Assembly (NCBI GenBank): GCA_013397865.1
Contig: VZTI01002369.1
Location: 345,029-409,028, forward strand
Source of the DNA: Struthidea cinerea
Taxonomy: Eukaryota; Chordata; Aves; Passeriformes; Corcoracidae
Length of the DNA stretch: 64,000 nt
Direction: 5' to 3'
Shown here piece by piece: positions 41,470-54,900 of the stretch. The position numbers and the translations under genes are program-made. The notes beneath the pieces were generated by a model. That model made no database searches. It had not been told where the DNA came from and worked only from the letters and a program-made list of their open reading frames with translations. The first letter of the stretch is position 1. Each line of letters begins with the position of its first letter.

Positions 41470-42356
41470 AGGCAGCTGCCTGTCTGTCACCTGTGCCCCC
41501 GTGGGCTCGGAACTCACTGTTCTGCTTGTAAAACCGATGGTGTCAAGTCTAAAGCTGGGCTGTTGTTTGTTTTGTTTTGTTCTGTCCGTCTGTTTGGCTT
41601 TGTGGAGGATTGGTTTGTTTCTGTTTTTTGGTGATACTTACGGTTCAGGGTGTGCTTTGGAGCTGAAATTCACCACGGGATCCATGGGGTCCAGGACTTG
41701 AAAGGACTCAGGGATGTGCATCTTCATTCAAGACCCAGCTGCAGTGCAGTAATCGGTTTTAGAGAGCTCAGGAGAAAAGGAATTATAAATACTTAAATGT
41801 AAAGTGGGAAAACCTATGTGTGTCCTTACCTATGTGTGTTCTGAGAAAGCAGGATTCCGCTTTTCCTCAAAAATAGGTGTTCTGGTCCTGATTTTTCTCA
41901 GCTTGACCATGCATGAGCACTGACAGCTGTGTAAAGTTTGGTGATTCTGATTTGGTGCCTGTTTACATCTCACCCCACATAATTTACCATATTTCCCCAA
42001 GAAAATGGGACTGAAGAGCCTGAATCTGACAGGCTCTTCTGAGCTGGTACTTCTGCCCAGTGGCTGTGGTAGAGACTCCGCTGCCCCATGTGTGAGCTGG
42101 CTCGTGTAGCTGCACAGGGAGTGAGATTCAGTTGGAAAACCCTAATTTACAGATTTTTGTTTGATAGGTGACTAAAAGTACTCCTTGTGCACAGTAACAT
42201 CAGTAAGCTACATGGTTAAAGATTGACTAAAATGATGAAGCAAATACTAGTATTGTAGCACATATATTCAGGATGGAGAAGTGTTTAGCATGTCTGATTC
42301 AGCAACCCCGTGTACTTTTGAATGTTAAGAAATAATATGCATTTTTCTTTCACTAG
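41470..42356 (+). other. TRAPPC9: TRAPPC9 intron 1 (3' part, inferred)
   Basis: Noncoding sequence between the CpG-rich promoter and the first coding exon, ending in tttctttcactag. No transposon recognised. Confidence 0.6.
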
Positions 42357-42373
42357 CCTGCAGTTGATGCAAA

Positions 42374-42957
42374 ATGAGTGTTCCTGACTACATGCAGTGT
42401 GCTGAGGATCATCAGACCCTCCTGGTCGTGGTTCAGCCCATTGGCATTGTACCTGAAGAGAGCTTTTTCAGGATCTACAAGCGGATTTCAGCCGTGAGCC
42501 AAGTTAACGTGCGCGACTCGCAGCGAGTGCTCTACATCCGATACAGGCACCATTATCCCCCAGAGAACAACGAGTGGGGGGATTTTCAGACACACCGCAA
42601 AGTCGTGGGGTTGATCACTATCACAGAATGTTCTTCTGCCAAGGAATGGCCTCAGACTTTTGAAAAATTCCATCTTCAGAAGGAAATGTATGGCTCTACT
42701 CTCTATGATTCCCGGTTGTTTGTCTTTGGGCTTCAAGGAGAGATTGCAGAGCAGCCCCGCACGGATGTGGCGTTTTATCCCAGTTATGATGAGTGTGAAA
42801 CTGTGGAGAAGAGAATAGAAGATTTTATTGAGTCCCTTTTCATAGTGCTGGAGTCAAAGCGGCTTGACAGAGCCACTGATAAGTCTGGAGACAAGATCCC
42901 CCTCCTCTGTGTTCCTTTTGAGAAGAAGGATTTTGTAGGTCTGGACACCGATAGTAG
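42374..42957 (+). CDS. TRAPPC9: TRAPPC9 coding exon 1 (residues 1-195)
   Basis: 584 coding nt starting at ATG in the context AAAATGA. The exon probably begins at 42357 after tttctttcactag. It encodes the conserved N-terminal Trs120 region to GLDTDS plus two bases of an Arg codon. The donor is GTAG|GTAAGC. Confidence 0.97.
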
Positions 42958-45900
42958 GTAAGCAGCTACTTTTGTCAGTTCGCAGGTCTTAGAAACACAC
43001 ATCTGTGGCACTTGCCAGCCTTTAGAATAAGCCTATTAGAAAGGACAAGGTGAGCCTCGTTCCAGCAGAGGCTGTGCCCTGATCTTACTGTGTCTGCCTG
43101 CTGTAGTTTAAGAGAATTTAACTTGTAGTCTCAGCATATTTGATGGTCTGAGCTTGTTTACATATATATACATTTAATTGATGAAGCTCATCAAATAGTA
43201 GGAAGAAGTCACAGGAGTGGTTTGACAGATTCTGATGTAATGAGACTTTTGCTGGGAAGCTTCCGATGTTTTATAGATATACAGTATTAATAAAAAAATT
43301 CAGTTAGCATCAATGAAACTATTTTTACATCATGTTGAGTAGTATTTGACTAATTCTACTTACTGTATTTTTTCCTGTAAGCCTGTCTACTTTTTCATTC
43401 TATGAGACAATGACTGTTTATTTTGATGATGAAGTCCAGCATCTTTCCCTGTCTTTGTTTTATGTAATTGTTTGTTACTGCTTTTTACCTGTCATGTTTT
43501 GCTACCTGTTTGCTACAACTGTTTGGTTTTGTGTATGTTAGAGTTCCACCCCCTCCCCCCCCATTTTCCTTCCTCCTCATTTGCATACTCATCTGTCAGA
43601 TTTGAGTGTTACATAGTTCTTGTGCAAGGGATAAGTAATTCTGGCTTGATCGCTACAGGCAGGTGCAAAATCTGTTTGACTCTGCTGTTTGCAGTCAACT
43701 CCAGGGGCTGGAAGCAACCACCTTTTGTCCTGGCCAAGACAGAGGTGTGGAACCCCTATCAAAACACAGGGTGTGTCTGGAAGTAGTAGTGTTCAGATCT
43801 GTGTTGTACTGTAGGGATGCCAACAGAGGTTACTGCGGTGTGTAAAAGCTCAGAGGTGTCCAGGCAGGGTTGTGAAGCTTTTAGATCACATTAAGCAGCT
43901 CTGCCTGCATAGTTAGTCCTGGCCTTGGAAATGGGAAGAAAGCATTCCAGGTTGCTAATTAGTTTGAAGCCTTTTGTTAAACTATCTGTGGGTGCTTGAA
44001 GGACCAGCAGTACTCCTGTGCCCTGCTCCTCTTTCCTGAGCACTTGAACTGGCTCTGACTTGTTGGTCCCTGGTTTGTCCCTGCACTATAATTCAATTAT
44101 CAGAATAAATTACTATGTTACTGCTTTTTGTACGTGGGTGGTAAAGTTGTGTACGCTGGACAAGCCTTTTTAGAATCTTGTCTTTAATTACTCAGTTTGA
44201 ATGAAATTTGGTTGAATGTAATCAAAATTCCCTGTTCCAGTTAGATAGAAAATGACAATTGTTGGCCAAGAATCTCAAAATCAGAACGAATTCTGCTGTT
44301 CAGTTTGTCTTCTAAAAAATTGTACTTTGGAAATCAATTTCTTAGATAAATGACTTAATTCTGAGCTGTGGCTGTGTTGTAGCTAGTGGGAAATAAATAC
44401 TCCTTGTGAAGTTCTGAACTGGTGGGGAGCTCGAGTGACAGCAGAATGTGTCCACACATCTCCAAGCAGGTACTTCATGCTGTTGCAGTGAGGAGTTCAA
44501 ACAGATTCAGTGTGATGCTTCAGTTCTTTGCAGAACGGAAGGTGTGTGACCCTGCCTGTGTAGACACAGGGGTTTATCCAGAGTTAATCAGTGGCTCAGC
44601 TCTGCACACACCCTTGCTGGAAGGTTTGAATACCAAACAGGTTTTCAGTAAGTCTGGATCAATGGATGTACTTGAAATGTTTGCTGCACCAAACTGCTCA
44701 AAGAAAAGTTGCTAAATACTCTAATTGTTCAGTTCAATAGTAAGAAAGTTCTTCAGTTTTATTTTGCTGTGGAGTTAGTACTTCTGATTGTTTTAAAACT
44801 TAGGATTTATACATTAAAACTTAAGAAAGAGGAATGGAAATATATATTTAGCTTCTCTGCACAGGAACCTTTCTAGGCACCTTTCAAGTAGCCTGATGCA
44901 TCTCCTACCTCTGTGTTGTAAAGCAGAAATTCAGGTCCATGGAATACGGTTGAATTCAGATCAGTTTATTAAAGTAATTTATACTTTCAAGCCAAAGTCT
45001 TTGGATGTGAACTGGTGATAATATTGCATTTTATTCCTTGGGAGTATTTTATTGCTTGGCTTGCAATCACAGGATTTTATTTTAGCACATTCCCTTCTGT
45101 AGTGACAGATTCACTAATGAAGGGAAAGCACTGCGTACCAGGGAGGTACAGGGCTAGGAAGGACCTTCTTCAATAGAGACCAGTTTTTGTTTTGCAAGAC
45201 TGGATGTATAATTCTGTTCAGGGAGGGCTCAGGGTTGTTTGAGTGCAGGAGGTGGGTATGAGAAGATCTGGTAGGACAACTTTTGCTACTTCATTGGTTT
45301 TGAGTCTGCCAGCATAGTGATTTTACAGAAAGAAATAAAAACATGATACTGAGATATTGAGGCAAATGAAACAGCTTTTTCTAGAAAAGGTGGAAATTTC
45401 CAAAGGGTTAAAGGCAAAGAAAGTACCTTGATCTTTTTTATATAGTTTCTGTCCATTTTCAATTTTTTTATATGATGTATCCCAACCTCCGAGTCAGTGT
45501 GCAACCAATTACTTAAAAAGCACAAATGTTCTTTATTAATTAGATGGCAGAGAAGACAAGCTCTCTATGCTTGTAACAGAGAGTGTGTCTCTGCTGCTGT
45601 AATTGTGGATGCCTTCTTAGGCTAAATAAGCATATCTTTACCTATAACTTCTAAAATTGAAGTTAAATTTCAGTGTCTAGCAAAGGTCTAATTAAATGTG
45701 TGGTTCAGCTGTAACCTGGAGCTATTGGGATGACAGATTGAGGGAAAATATGTTAAGAATTTACATGGGACACGGTAATTCTGATCACGTGATTTGAAGA
45801 CTAATTAAAACTACTGAACATTGTTTGTTTCTTAAAAGGTACTCTTCTCCAAGCATTTCTTTGTCAAATATTCAGGTTAATAGTTATGTGATGATCAGGG

Positions 45901-48900
45901 CTAGATATATAAACCTGATCTTCTCCCTCACCCGGTTAGAAGACTTTCATTAGCCTGGTTACATAATAATTGCAACATGATTGTTTTCTTTTAAGATGCA
46001 AAGTTCATAAATTAGGAAGATGAATTATTATGCTGCATTTCAAGTAAGTTAATTCTTGGAAAAAATTAGGATGATCTTTATCTTTTGCAAGTTGCTTGTG
46101 TAATGAGCAGGAGAGACACATTCCCAGAACTCATACTGAGGTGACAACATACACAAACTCACTGTTTTATGTGTGTATAAGAACTTTTTATGGCTGGTAG
46201 AAAACTTCATGTACGAAAAAATAGTGGGTTAAGTCCTAAAAAGTTTTGAAGAAAGGTGGTCCTGTTAAACCGAAATTGTAGGACTGAGAGGCTTACCTTG
46301 GTTTAATTCCTGGAGCATTCAGCCAAGAGGGGATTTTGGCAAATTGATTTTTTTTTTTTTTCTGTTTCTTCAGCCATAAATTGGGTAAAATATTTATGTG
46401 GTCACAGGGCTGCTGAGGATAATTGAAAAAGTTTCTGAAATCAGTTGTGCTTGATAGTTATTTGTAGAGGCTGGGAGATTGATGGAGAACAATGGAAACA
46501 CATGTTCTCATTATGATTAAAATGCCCTACAAACGGAAAACTAGGAAACATGTGCCAGAAATACTGAAAATCCCATTTGTTTTAAGTTTTTGGTTTTATT
46601 TCTGTTTTCAGCTAAAAAAAAAATGAATGTACTTAAGTATGATTGTAAATCTACTTGAATAAGCTCATTTTAATGTTGTTTACATCAGTTTGTGTCTTAG
46701 GTTCTTTCTTTTTTAATACTGGCATCCATTTAATGCTGTGGAGTGATGAGAATGTAGGGCCCTGTTTATAGATGTGTTTTTCTCTACACGGTGACATAGC
46801 TGGGATTTGTCCACTGATTTATCAAAGTTGATGATCTCAGTATCTGTATGTGGCTGTTAATTTTCTTTCTGTTCTCTGTCTTTCTAATTTCTGTTTTGTT
46901 CCTTTCTGTTTTTTTTCCCCCTTCTTCTCTCATACTGCCCTGTGAGTTTGTTGTTGGGTCTAAAAAGGTAGGCTGTGATTGTGTATCTTTGAAAATAGTT
47001 AGCTTTTTTCCCATGTCCTGCCTCTCCACTTTGCCTTCATTGCATATTTTAGTGTTGCTTTTTATCTTTATTTTTTCAGTACACACAAAAATAATTGCTG
47101 CCTGGAGCCTCACCACTGCAGTTGCCCCTTTTTGGTGCATTTGGCAATTATATTTGGTAGCAATGCTGAGTTTTTTTGTAGGACACACATAGTCTGCTTA
47201 GGCGGCTGCTGGCCTCTGGAATTTGCTTTATGTTTTAGACTCCAAAGCCATGAAGCTGTTGCTGCCTGTGTTTGGTTTCCAAAATCAAAAGTTCTGGCAG
47301 TCAATCCAACGCTGTAGCTGTGTCTCTTTAAGTCTGGATAATGTTATGATTGGTGATACCCATAGCTCTGCATGCTAACTGGAATTAGTAGAACTTGATG
47401 GAAATTTTTTTTGGAGCATTTTGCATGAATATACTTTTGGAAATTGATTTTGCATGTTTCATGTTTGTAAATTTAGCCAAATTTTGAGGATCCAGAAATT
47501 CAGTCAAACCTGTTTCTGGATGGTTTGTAGTGAAAATAAATTCTGTCTTGAAATATAACATTGTTACACTGAATTTTCCATAAACTTATTCTGGGATCCT
47601 AGAAAAGAGCTGGAGATGAAAGAATAAAGCACATATCCTATAGAGCAAACGAGGCAGAAATGGAAATTCAGTAGTTCTTTGTAGTTCCTGGAACAGATTT
47701 ATTGTCCTCTACTTTGAAGTAGTAGCAGTGGTCACTGGTCATGATTGTGGTTATTCCTGTCCATGTAAGAGTGTGTTTGGTAGAGAATTAACCCAACTAA
47801 CTTTAGAAAATAAGATTTTAAAGTAGTTCTGTAGTCAATGGAATTTTTCCCTGTGGTGAAGACTTTCAGAAGAGGAGTTTGGGTGACTGACACCAAGGAG
47901 CGTTCCGGGGGTGGCCCTGCATGAGGTGGCACTGCCTTTCCTGGGGATGTTTCTGAGTGCATCACACTCAGGAAGGAGTTTGTAGGGGGAGACTTTGGGT
48001 GCTTCTTTGTAAATGATGTAGAGGAAGAATTAATAGGAACTGCTCTTAGCACCTTGTAGGGTGCTACAAGGAACTGGCCTAGGAAAAGGTTGTCCTCTTA
48101 TCCTAGAGGAAGTAGTTGTTAATTTACATGGGCTTCCTGTCCCCAAATAGATTAGGATGAAGCAGGAGAGAGCCAAAATATTTAAACAGTGTTTAAATAA
48201 AAAAATAAATCAGACAGACGATATCTGTAAATGTCTCACTTCCAGGTTCTTCGGCTAAAATTGTGAAGCAAAACTAGCTCAGTATTAAAATAAGCAATCA
48301 TCATTTTATGGTGATAGATATATATGTATAAATATATATGAATATATATGCATATAGGACTTCCTTGCTATTAAATTTGCACCCCAGTACGCATTGAAGA
48401 AACAATGTGTCACTTGGACGTGATTTTAAGGGCCTGATGTAGAGACTGGATTTTTTTGGAAAAGATGCTTCCCAAATGTGAAGTAAATTAAGTTTTGCTG
48501 TCTGTGGAGAGTGGGTTTCGTTTCAATGAAGTCTTTGCCTTTTGTCTTTTTGGACATACTTGAAGGAATTGAATTCATTATACTTAATTGTAAGTGCCTA
48601 ATTAAGACACAGTTCATACATTTGTTTGGTGCAAACTTACTCTATAGTTAGTGAGAAAACATCTTCCAAGAGGATGGCAAAGACTTGCAGGGGCTATAGG
48701 AGATGGATCCTGTCTTGGCAATACCTTGAAGAGCCTAAAAATAGGTGGAATGAATTCAGTCTTTGAATAATTAATAGTAAATTTCTTCTAATCACCAGGA
48801 ATAAATTATCTGTTTGTCTGTAAATAAGGAGAGTTTCTCAAAGAACAGTGTTTTTTATGAGCAATGTTTATTGATATCTGGGTGACTAAATGCCTTCAAA

Positions 48901-51900
48901 TTTCACATATGTTGACATGTTCATAAATAAGCAGCAAAACTAAGTTAGGAAGAGCTGTTGGTGAGGCAGCGTGATCGAAACGATTCCGGTATCAGGTCCT
49001 GATTTAGGAGTCAGGCATCATCTTCTTTCCGCTGCTCTATGACTCATATTTATGAACGTAATCATATGTTAGCTGGAAAATCTGGAAAAACACTTACAAA
49101 CTGCAGTTTTGAGAGAATAAGAAATTTAATTGTCCATAAACATAGAGATTGCTTGAAAGTGTAGAGACAGGAAGTTGGTAGCAGTGGCATCTTTGAAAGG
49201 AATTAGAGCTGTGTAAGGGAACAGTGATTCTCCAATCCCACTACTTATGTGAAAAAAACAAAAAAAAATTAAAGGAATTTAACATTTATAATGTTATTTT
49301 CATTCTGGAGTGCAGAGATTAGGAAAATCTGATTTATAACCAATTTATACTCTCCTGTGCAATGATGAATCAAGATTTCAAGGGAACTTTTTGGATGGAG
49401 TTACTTTTCTATAACTCAAAACAGACTGAAATCTTGGTAAGATTTGGTACCCTTCCATAGTTCATACAGAGCAGTTTTAGTTTTCACTTTAAATTTTCTT
49501 GTATTTTTCTTCTTAAACAGATCTATTAAATATATGCTTGTTGAAAAATAAAAGATAAATATTTCAATTTCTTGACACATCTGAAAGATAAAGAACAACA
49601 GTTGTATTGAGCTTCATTTAATGTCAACACCTTCTCATCAATTGTGAATATGGTGTGATAGATCAGAAAAGTGCAAACCTTTATATAGGAATTATTTGTA
49701 ACGTTTTAGATGGAGAGAAGCAATAGGAGACATACTTCTTGTCTCCTTTCATTATTTCCATTTTTTTTGTAGACAGTAATACTGGTTCCGATAGCTTTTC
49801 TCTTTAGTTTTTATAAGGCCATTGTCTGTACTTTATATGCTTTCTCTTTTTAAATTTCTGTCCCCATCCATATAAATCAGTTACTTTCTCTTCATCTCCT
49901 TTTTCCAAACCAACTGCAAGGACTAAGACATTATTTGGTGCCTGAAAAGTTGCTTCTCTTTGGCCAAACTAATAGCCTTGAAGGCAAATAAACCAGTAAC
50001 ATGAAATTGTTTGGATTCTTGCCATTTCTCCTGGCCTTTCTGCCTTAAAATCTAAGGGAAATAAATGAATATCCTTATTCGTACCATTATATTTTATATG
50101 TTCTGTGCCTCTTTTCCTTTTTTCATTTCTCCATAACAGACTTCATGAAGACAGTCTGTTCAGATGCCTTATGGAGATCATTTCAGTGACACTTCAGTTC
50201 ATCTGTAGGATCCTCTGGGAAGTTCTTTGCTGGAAAAAAACCCCCACTGCCCCAAACCCAGTTTCATTCCATAACCTTGGCATTCCTCTTATATTCAGTT
50301 CTCACTCTAGGGAATAAGAGTTTAGCATCTGGAGAGTGGGTGTTACCCTAGGGGTCTTTTTGGGTTTCTTTTTTGTTTAAAGTTGTTAAGCTCAAATAGT
50401 CTTGGTAACTTTTTAAAAGATTGCAGGCTGGTTTGGGGAGGAAGGGACCTTCAAGATCATCTCATTCCAACCCCTCTGCCATGGGCAGGGACACCCTTCA
50501 CTGGACCAGGTTGCTCCAAGTCCCATTCAGTCTGGCCTTGAACACTTCCAGGGATGGGGCATCCACAGCTTCTCTGGGGAACCTGTTCAACAACTATTCT
50601 GATGAACTTAATTAAATTGAAAAAGTATCACTACATCTCCTAAAAGTGTGAAGTTTATAACTATGTCAATCCAAGATGGCTCTTTGTATTTTTACCAGAT
50701 TCTTTGGACTTCACATATACAATAAAGAATGACATCTACAGCAATTCTTTTCATTACAATTTCATTTCTGATAAACTTTTATTTTAGTTTAAACCATCCA
50801 AAGAAATAAAAGTCTATTTTTCCTTGGTGTGATGTGTGGAAAATCGATTTTCATACCCCTCTCTATGTACTTAGAAGACATTGTTAGAACAACAGGACAT
50901 ACTATTGAAAGTAACAAAGATAAAGTAATGAAATATCTAAGTTGACATTTAAATTTCTCCCTCATAAAACAGTTTTATAATTATAGTACAAGGACATTCT
51001 TGCCATGGAATGCTTTTGCAGGAGGGCGAACAGGAGGATTGTTCACAGATTTGGGAGAGCAGAGTTGTTCTGAACTGTCACTTAAACCATGAGATGTTTT
51101 CCAAGTCCAGTGTGTCTTGCTTTGCATCTGTTATGTTTCTTTAGCTGAAACTTACTTAAAAAACAAATAAAGTAATAAGGTTAGTGCCGTTATCACACAG
51201 ATTGATGCCCAAGCTGCCTTTTCAGCTGTACCAAGGTGTCTGTTGAATATATTCAGTAGGCTTTGTCTGTTCATTTGGAAAGAACATCACCATCTATTTT
51301 AACATGTAAAAAAAAGAGGAGGAAGAGAAACCCTGTCAGCTGTTGCCTGAAGCGATTGTGCTTTTTCACTCATTGTCTCTTTAAAAGAAGGGGCTGGGAG
51401 CAGGGGGAGGTTTGTGAGGTCTCAGGGGGTCTGAGGAGGTTCTGGGCCCCTGACGCCTTTAGGCTGTGTGTGGAGAGGGTCCCAGCAGAGGAGGGCAGAG
51501 GGCTGGAGCAGGATTTTGGAAAGGTCACCTTTAATATGCTCAGAACCAAAATGTGAGGGATTCCGTGGGAAGCATCCATGGAATGCTGGGATTTATTCAA
51601 GAACAGTTTCCTTAAGCACAAGAACAATCCATTCCCTACTGAGGGAAAGGAAGAAGGCAGAACAAGAGACCTGGCTTAACAATGAGCTTTTGGGTGTACT
51701 GAAAAAGAAAAAAAGCAGCATATCAGCTCTGGAAAGCCAGCCAAATACTCACTGTAGTCTGCAGGAACCTTGCTTTGGAGCTTTTCAGGGGGTGTGACTC
51801 TAGCTGTGTGAATGCCGTGTAGCCAAAACGTGATACGTTGCTTTTTTCCTATGTATCCTCAAATTGTTGGTTCTTTTGCGTATTACGTTGGTTAGCATTC

Positions 51901-54900
51901 ATATTTGCTCAGAGACAGAGAGTAAATTAATGTTGGTCTGCTATTAAGGATGAAAGAAAATTGACTTCAGGAGTTTATTACCTCAAACAAGCATTCCCTG
52001 CCAGTAACTGAAGTGCACCTTTAATTTTGCAGACACTACAAGAAGCGCTGCCAGGGCCGGATGCGGAAGCACGTCGGAGACCTGTGTCTGCAGGCTGGAA
52101 TGCTGCAGGATTCCTTGGTGCATTATCACATGGCAGTGGAACTGCTGCGCTCCGTCAATGACTTCCTGTGGCTTGGAGGTAGGATTAAGTGGTGGTAGTT
52201 GCTAAACCCAAGTAAATCAAAGTGTCCTCTATCATTTCCTTAGGCATCGTGAAAAGTAGGAATGATTTTGGTGACCAACATCTGAATATCAGGTGTGAGT
52301 AACAATTAAGTTGAAGCAAAAATTGGTTAATAAGACATGAGAAAAGAATGTGTTTAGAAAAACCTAAACAGGATAAATTGTGTTACTGTAGTAAAGCATG
52401 TATTTAAAAATTGAGTCTGATTTTTTAATGATTCCTTGGAAAATATTTTATTTTCTTCACTGGGTTGTACAGGTGTTTTAAAAATATTTCCTATGGGTGT
52501 CCACTGTGGACTGTTAGGAAAAGATTTTTGCCTTTCCATCTACCAAAGCCACAAGTGTTAAACTTCCACTGGCATGACTTCCTTTCATAGTACGTCCTAG
52601 GATTTGCTTTGTTTCCCAGCCTTTTCTCCATCCTTTCCTTTCCTTTTTTTCATACCTGCTTTTTGTTATTTGTTGGCACAAATAGGATCTTTGAGCACAA
52701 TTTCTGCTTCTCAATTTCACACCCTTTCAGGACAATCACTGTTTCCAGTTCTGCTTTTAGCTTTCTCATTCCACGTGGAAACCTATTTATATTCCTAATG
52801 GCCCTGCAGGTTGCATACTATGAAAACCTTACACCTTTCGACCTCCCACTTCTTTCCTTCTACAATTCCAAAAATTTAAATGGCTCAGGATTCCTCAAAT
52901 TATACTTAGAGGCCTCCACAGGACTCTTCCAATCCAAATTATTTGATAAGTCTGTAAGTCTCATCTCCTTATATCACATCCAATTAAATCAGGTGGTTCT
53001 GGGACCTGTCCAGTTGAGTTTCAGGTATATTTAATGATGGAAGTTCTACAGTCTTTGAGCAACCTGTTCTAACATTTTGCTGGTTATAATTTGAAAAAAC
53101 CCAACAACAAAACCTAAATTGGTCCTACCTTAAAGCAGAACTTTAAGGTAGTTAAGAATAAGTTAAGAACTGTGTCAGCTTGTGTTGACTCTCATCCGAT
53201 CTCTGCACCTCTGAGAAGCACCTGCCTCCATCTCTTCCTTCCCACTGGGTCTTTTAAAGGCAGCAGGGACATCGACGTTCAGCCTCTTGTTGTTAAGGCT
53301 GAGCAAGCCCAATTCTCTCTGCTTCTCATATTCTCTGCTTCAGGAACGCCAGTCCCCCTGCCCTTTTGATGGCCTTCCACCAGCCTTGCTTTGGGATGAG
53401 GCTCCTGTCAGGCCCTATCTCCAGCCTGGGAAGTTCTCTCTGCACTGAAGGCCTGTCCTACTGTTCCCCTCAGTTTGGTGTCACCCAGGAAGTTTCTGGG
53501 TGTGCTCTATGCAATCATCCAGGCAGTTAATGAAGGCATGAGTATTGTCCCCCTGAGGGACACCACTGGTCACAGGCAGCCATTTGGCTGATCACAGTCC
53601 TTTGAGTGTGGCTGTCCAGCCAATTTCCCACCTACTTTATAGGCCAGCTATCCCAGTCTTCCTGATTTGGCTGCAAGCATTCTGTGGGAGAGCATGTCCA
53701 AAGATGTTTTGAAAGCCAAAATATACCACATCCCCTGCTGTTCCTTTGTCCACTGAGCTTATCATCTCATCGTAGCAGACAGTGAGGTTTCCAAAGACTG
53801 ACTTATCCTCAATAAATCAATGTGTGCTGTTCCCAGACACCTTCTTCCACTTCATGTGCTTCCAGAAGGATTTCTGTGTAGCCTCTCCAGGGAGCTGATG
53901 TTGATCTGCCTGTGCTGGTACTTCCTTCTCGAAGAAGATGACATTTCCCTTTTTCCAGCTATTAGAAACTTCCCCCAATGGGCATGAACCTGTTGGAGGT
54001 GATGAGAGAGTGGTCTCACCTTGGTCAGCTCTCTTGGCATCTTACCTGGTTTTGTGGAATTGCATCCAACTGGGTTAAGTGCTTTTCATGTGAGCTTCCT
54101 CTACCGTGACAAGTTCTTACTCCTGTAGATTCTTTTAGTAGGGTTGGGGCCATGGGAGTTGTGAGGGTGAACACAGAGGTGAAAAGCACATTGAGTATCT
54201 CAGAATTTTCTGTGGCCTTTGTCATTAGACCTCCAATTTCCGGCATATTTTGTTTGTGCAAATGGGCTTTATGATGTGATACTTCACTTCTTGCAAATGT
54301 CTCTGCTAATGTGTTGGCTTTTTTTCTTTTCTCTGCAGCTGCCCTTGAGGGGTTGTGCTCAGCATCTGTCATCTCTCACTACCCAGGTGGCACTGGGGGT
54401 AAAGTTGGACCTCGCAGGGCTCAAGGAGGTTCTCTTTCTGCTGAGGCAGGCAACAGGCACCGGCCAGGTAAGGATGGCATTTCAGTTTTATTCTGTTTGC
54501 CACCACTGAACATCTGAAAACTTCTCCCTACTTCCTAACTCTGTAAAATTATACAGATGACAGGATTAATCAGAGGAGGGAGGTTGGGGGGAGAATTGTT
54601 TGGGTTTTTTTTAAGATTTTTGCAATTATTTTTCTGTTTTGGTGTTAATGTCAACACATGTGCTTTGCACAGAATTGCAAAGCTTTTGATTTCTTCCCCT
54701 GATTGTTAGTGGTGTCTGTGTTAGTTTGAATTTTGCTGGAGGAGATGCAGACAGTTTTCATAAAATATGATGTGGCAGAGCTGCATGTATTAAGAAAAAT
54801 AAGTTGGGTACATTTTATTAAATTTTTTTTGCTATTCTAAGGTCAATATGTAATCAATAGATTTCATTAATTAAATGCCAATAAACCAGTGTAATTTTTA

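Larger units (their letters stand above)
42958..52032 (+). other. TRAPPC9: TRAPPC9 intron after the first coding exon (9.1 kb)
   Basis: GT-AG intron ending in ttaattttgcag. It contains the second 82-bp duplicate, an AT microsatellite, two CR1 fragments (50425, 51370) and a CpG-retaining patch at about 48960-49030. The rest is AT-rich and unassigned. Confidence 0.85.

Noticed and set aside
48960..49040. Possible tRNA gene
   Set aside because: No consistent cloverleaf or A/B box pair could be formed.
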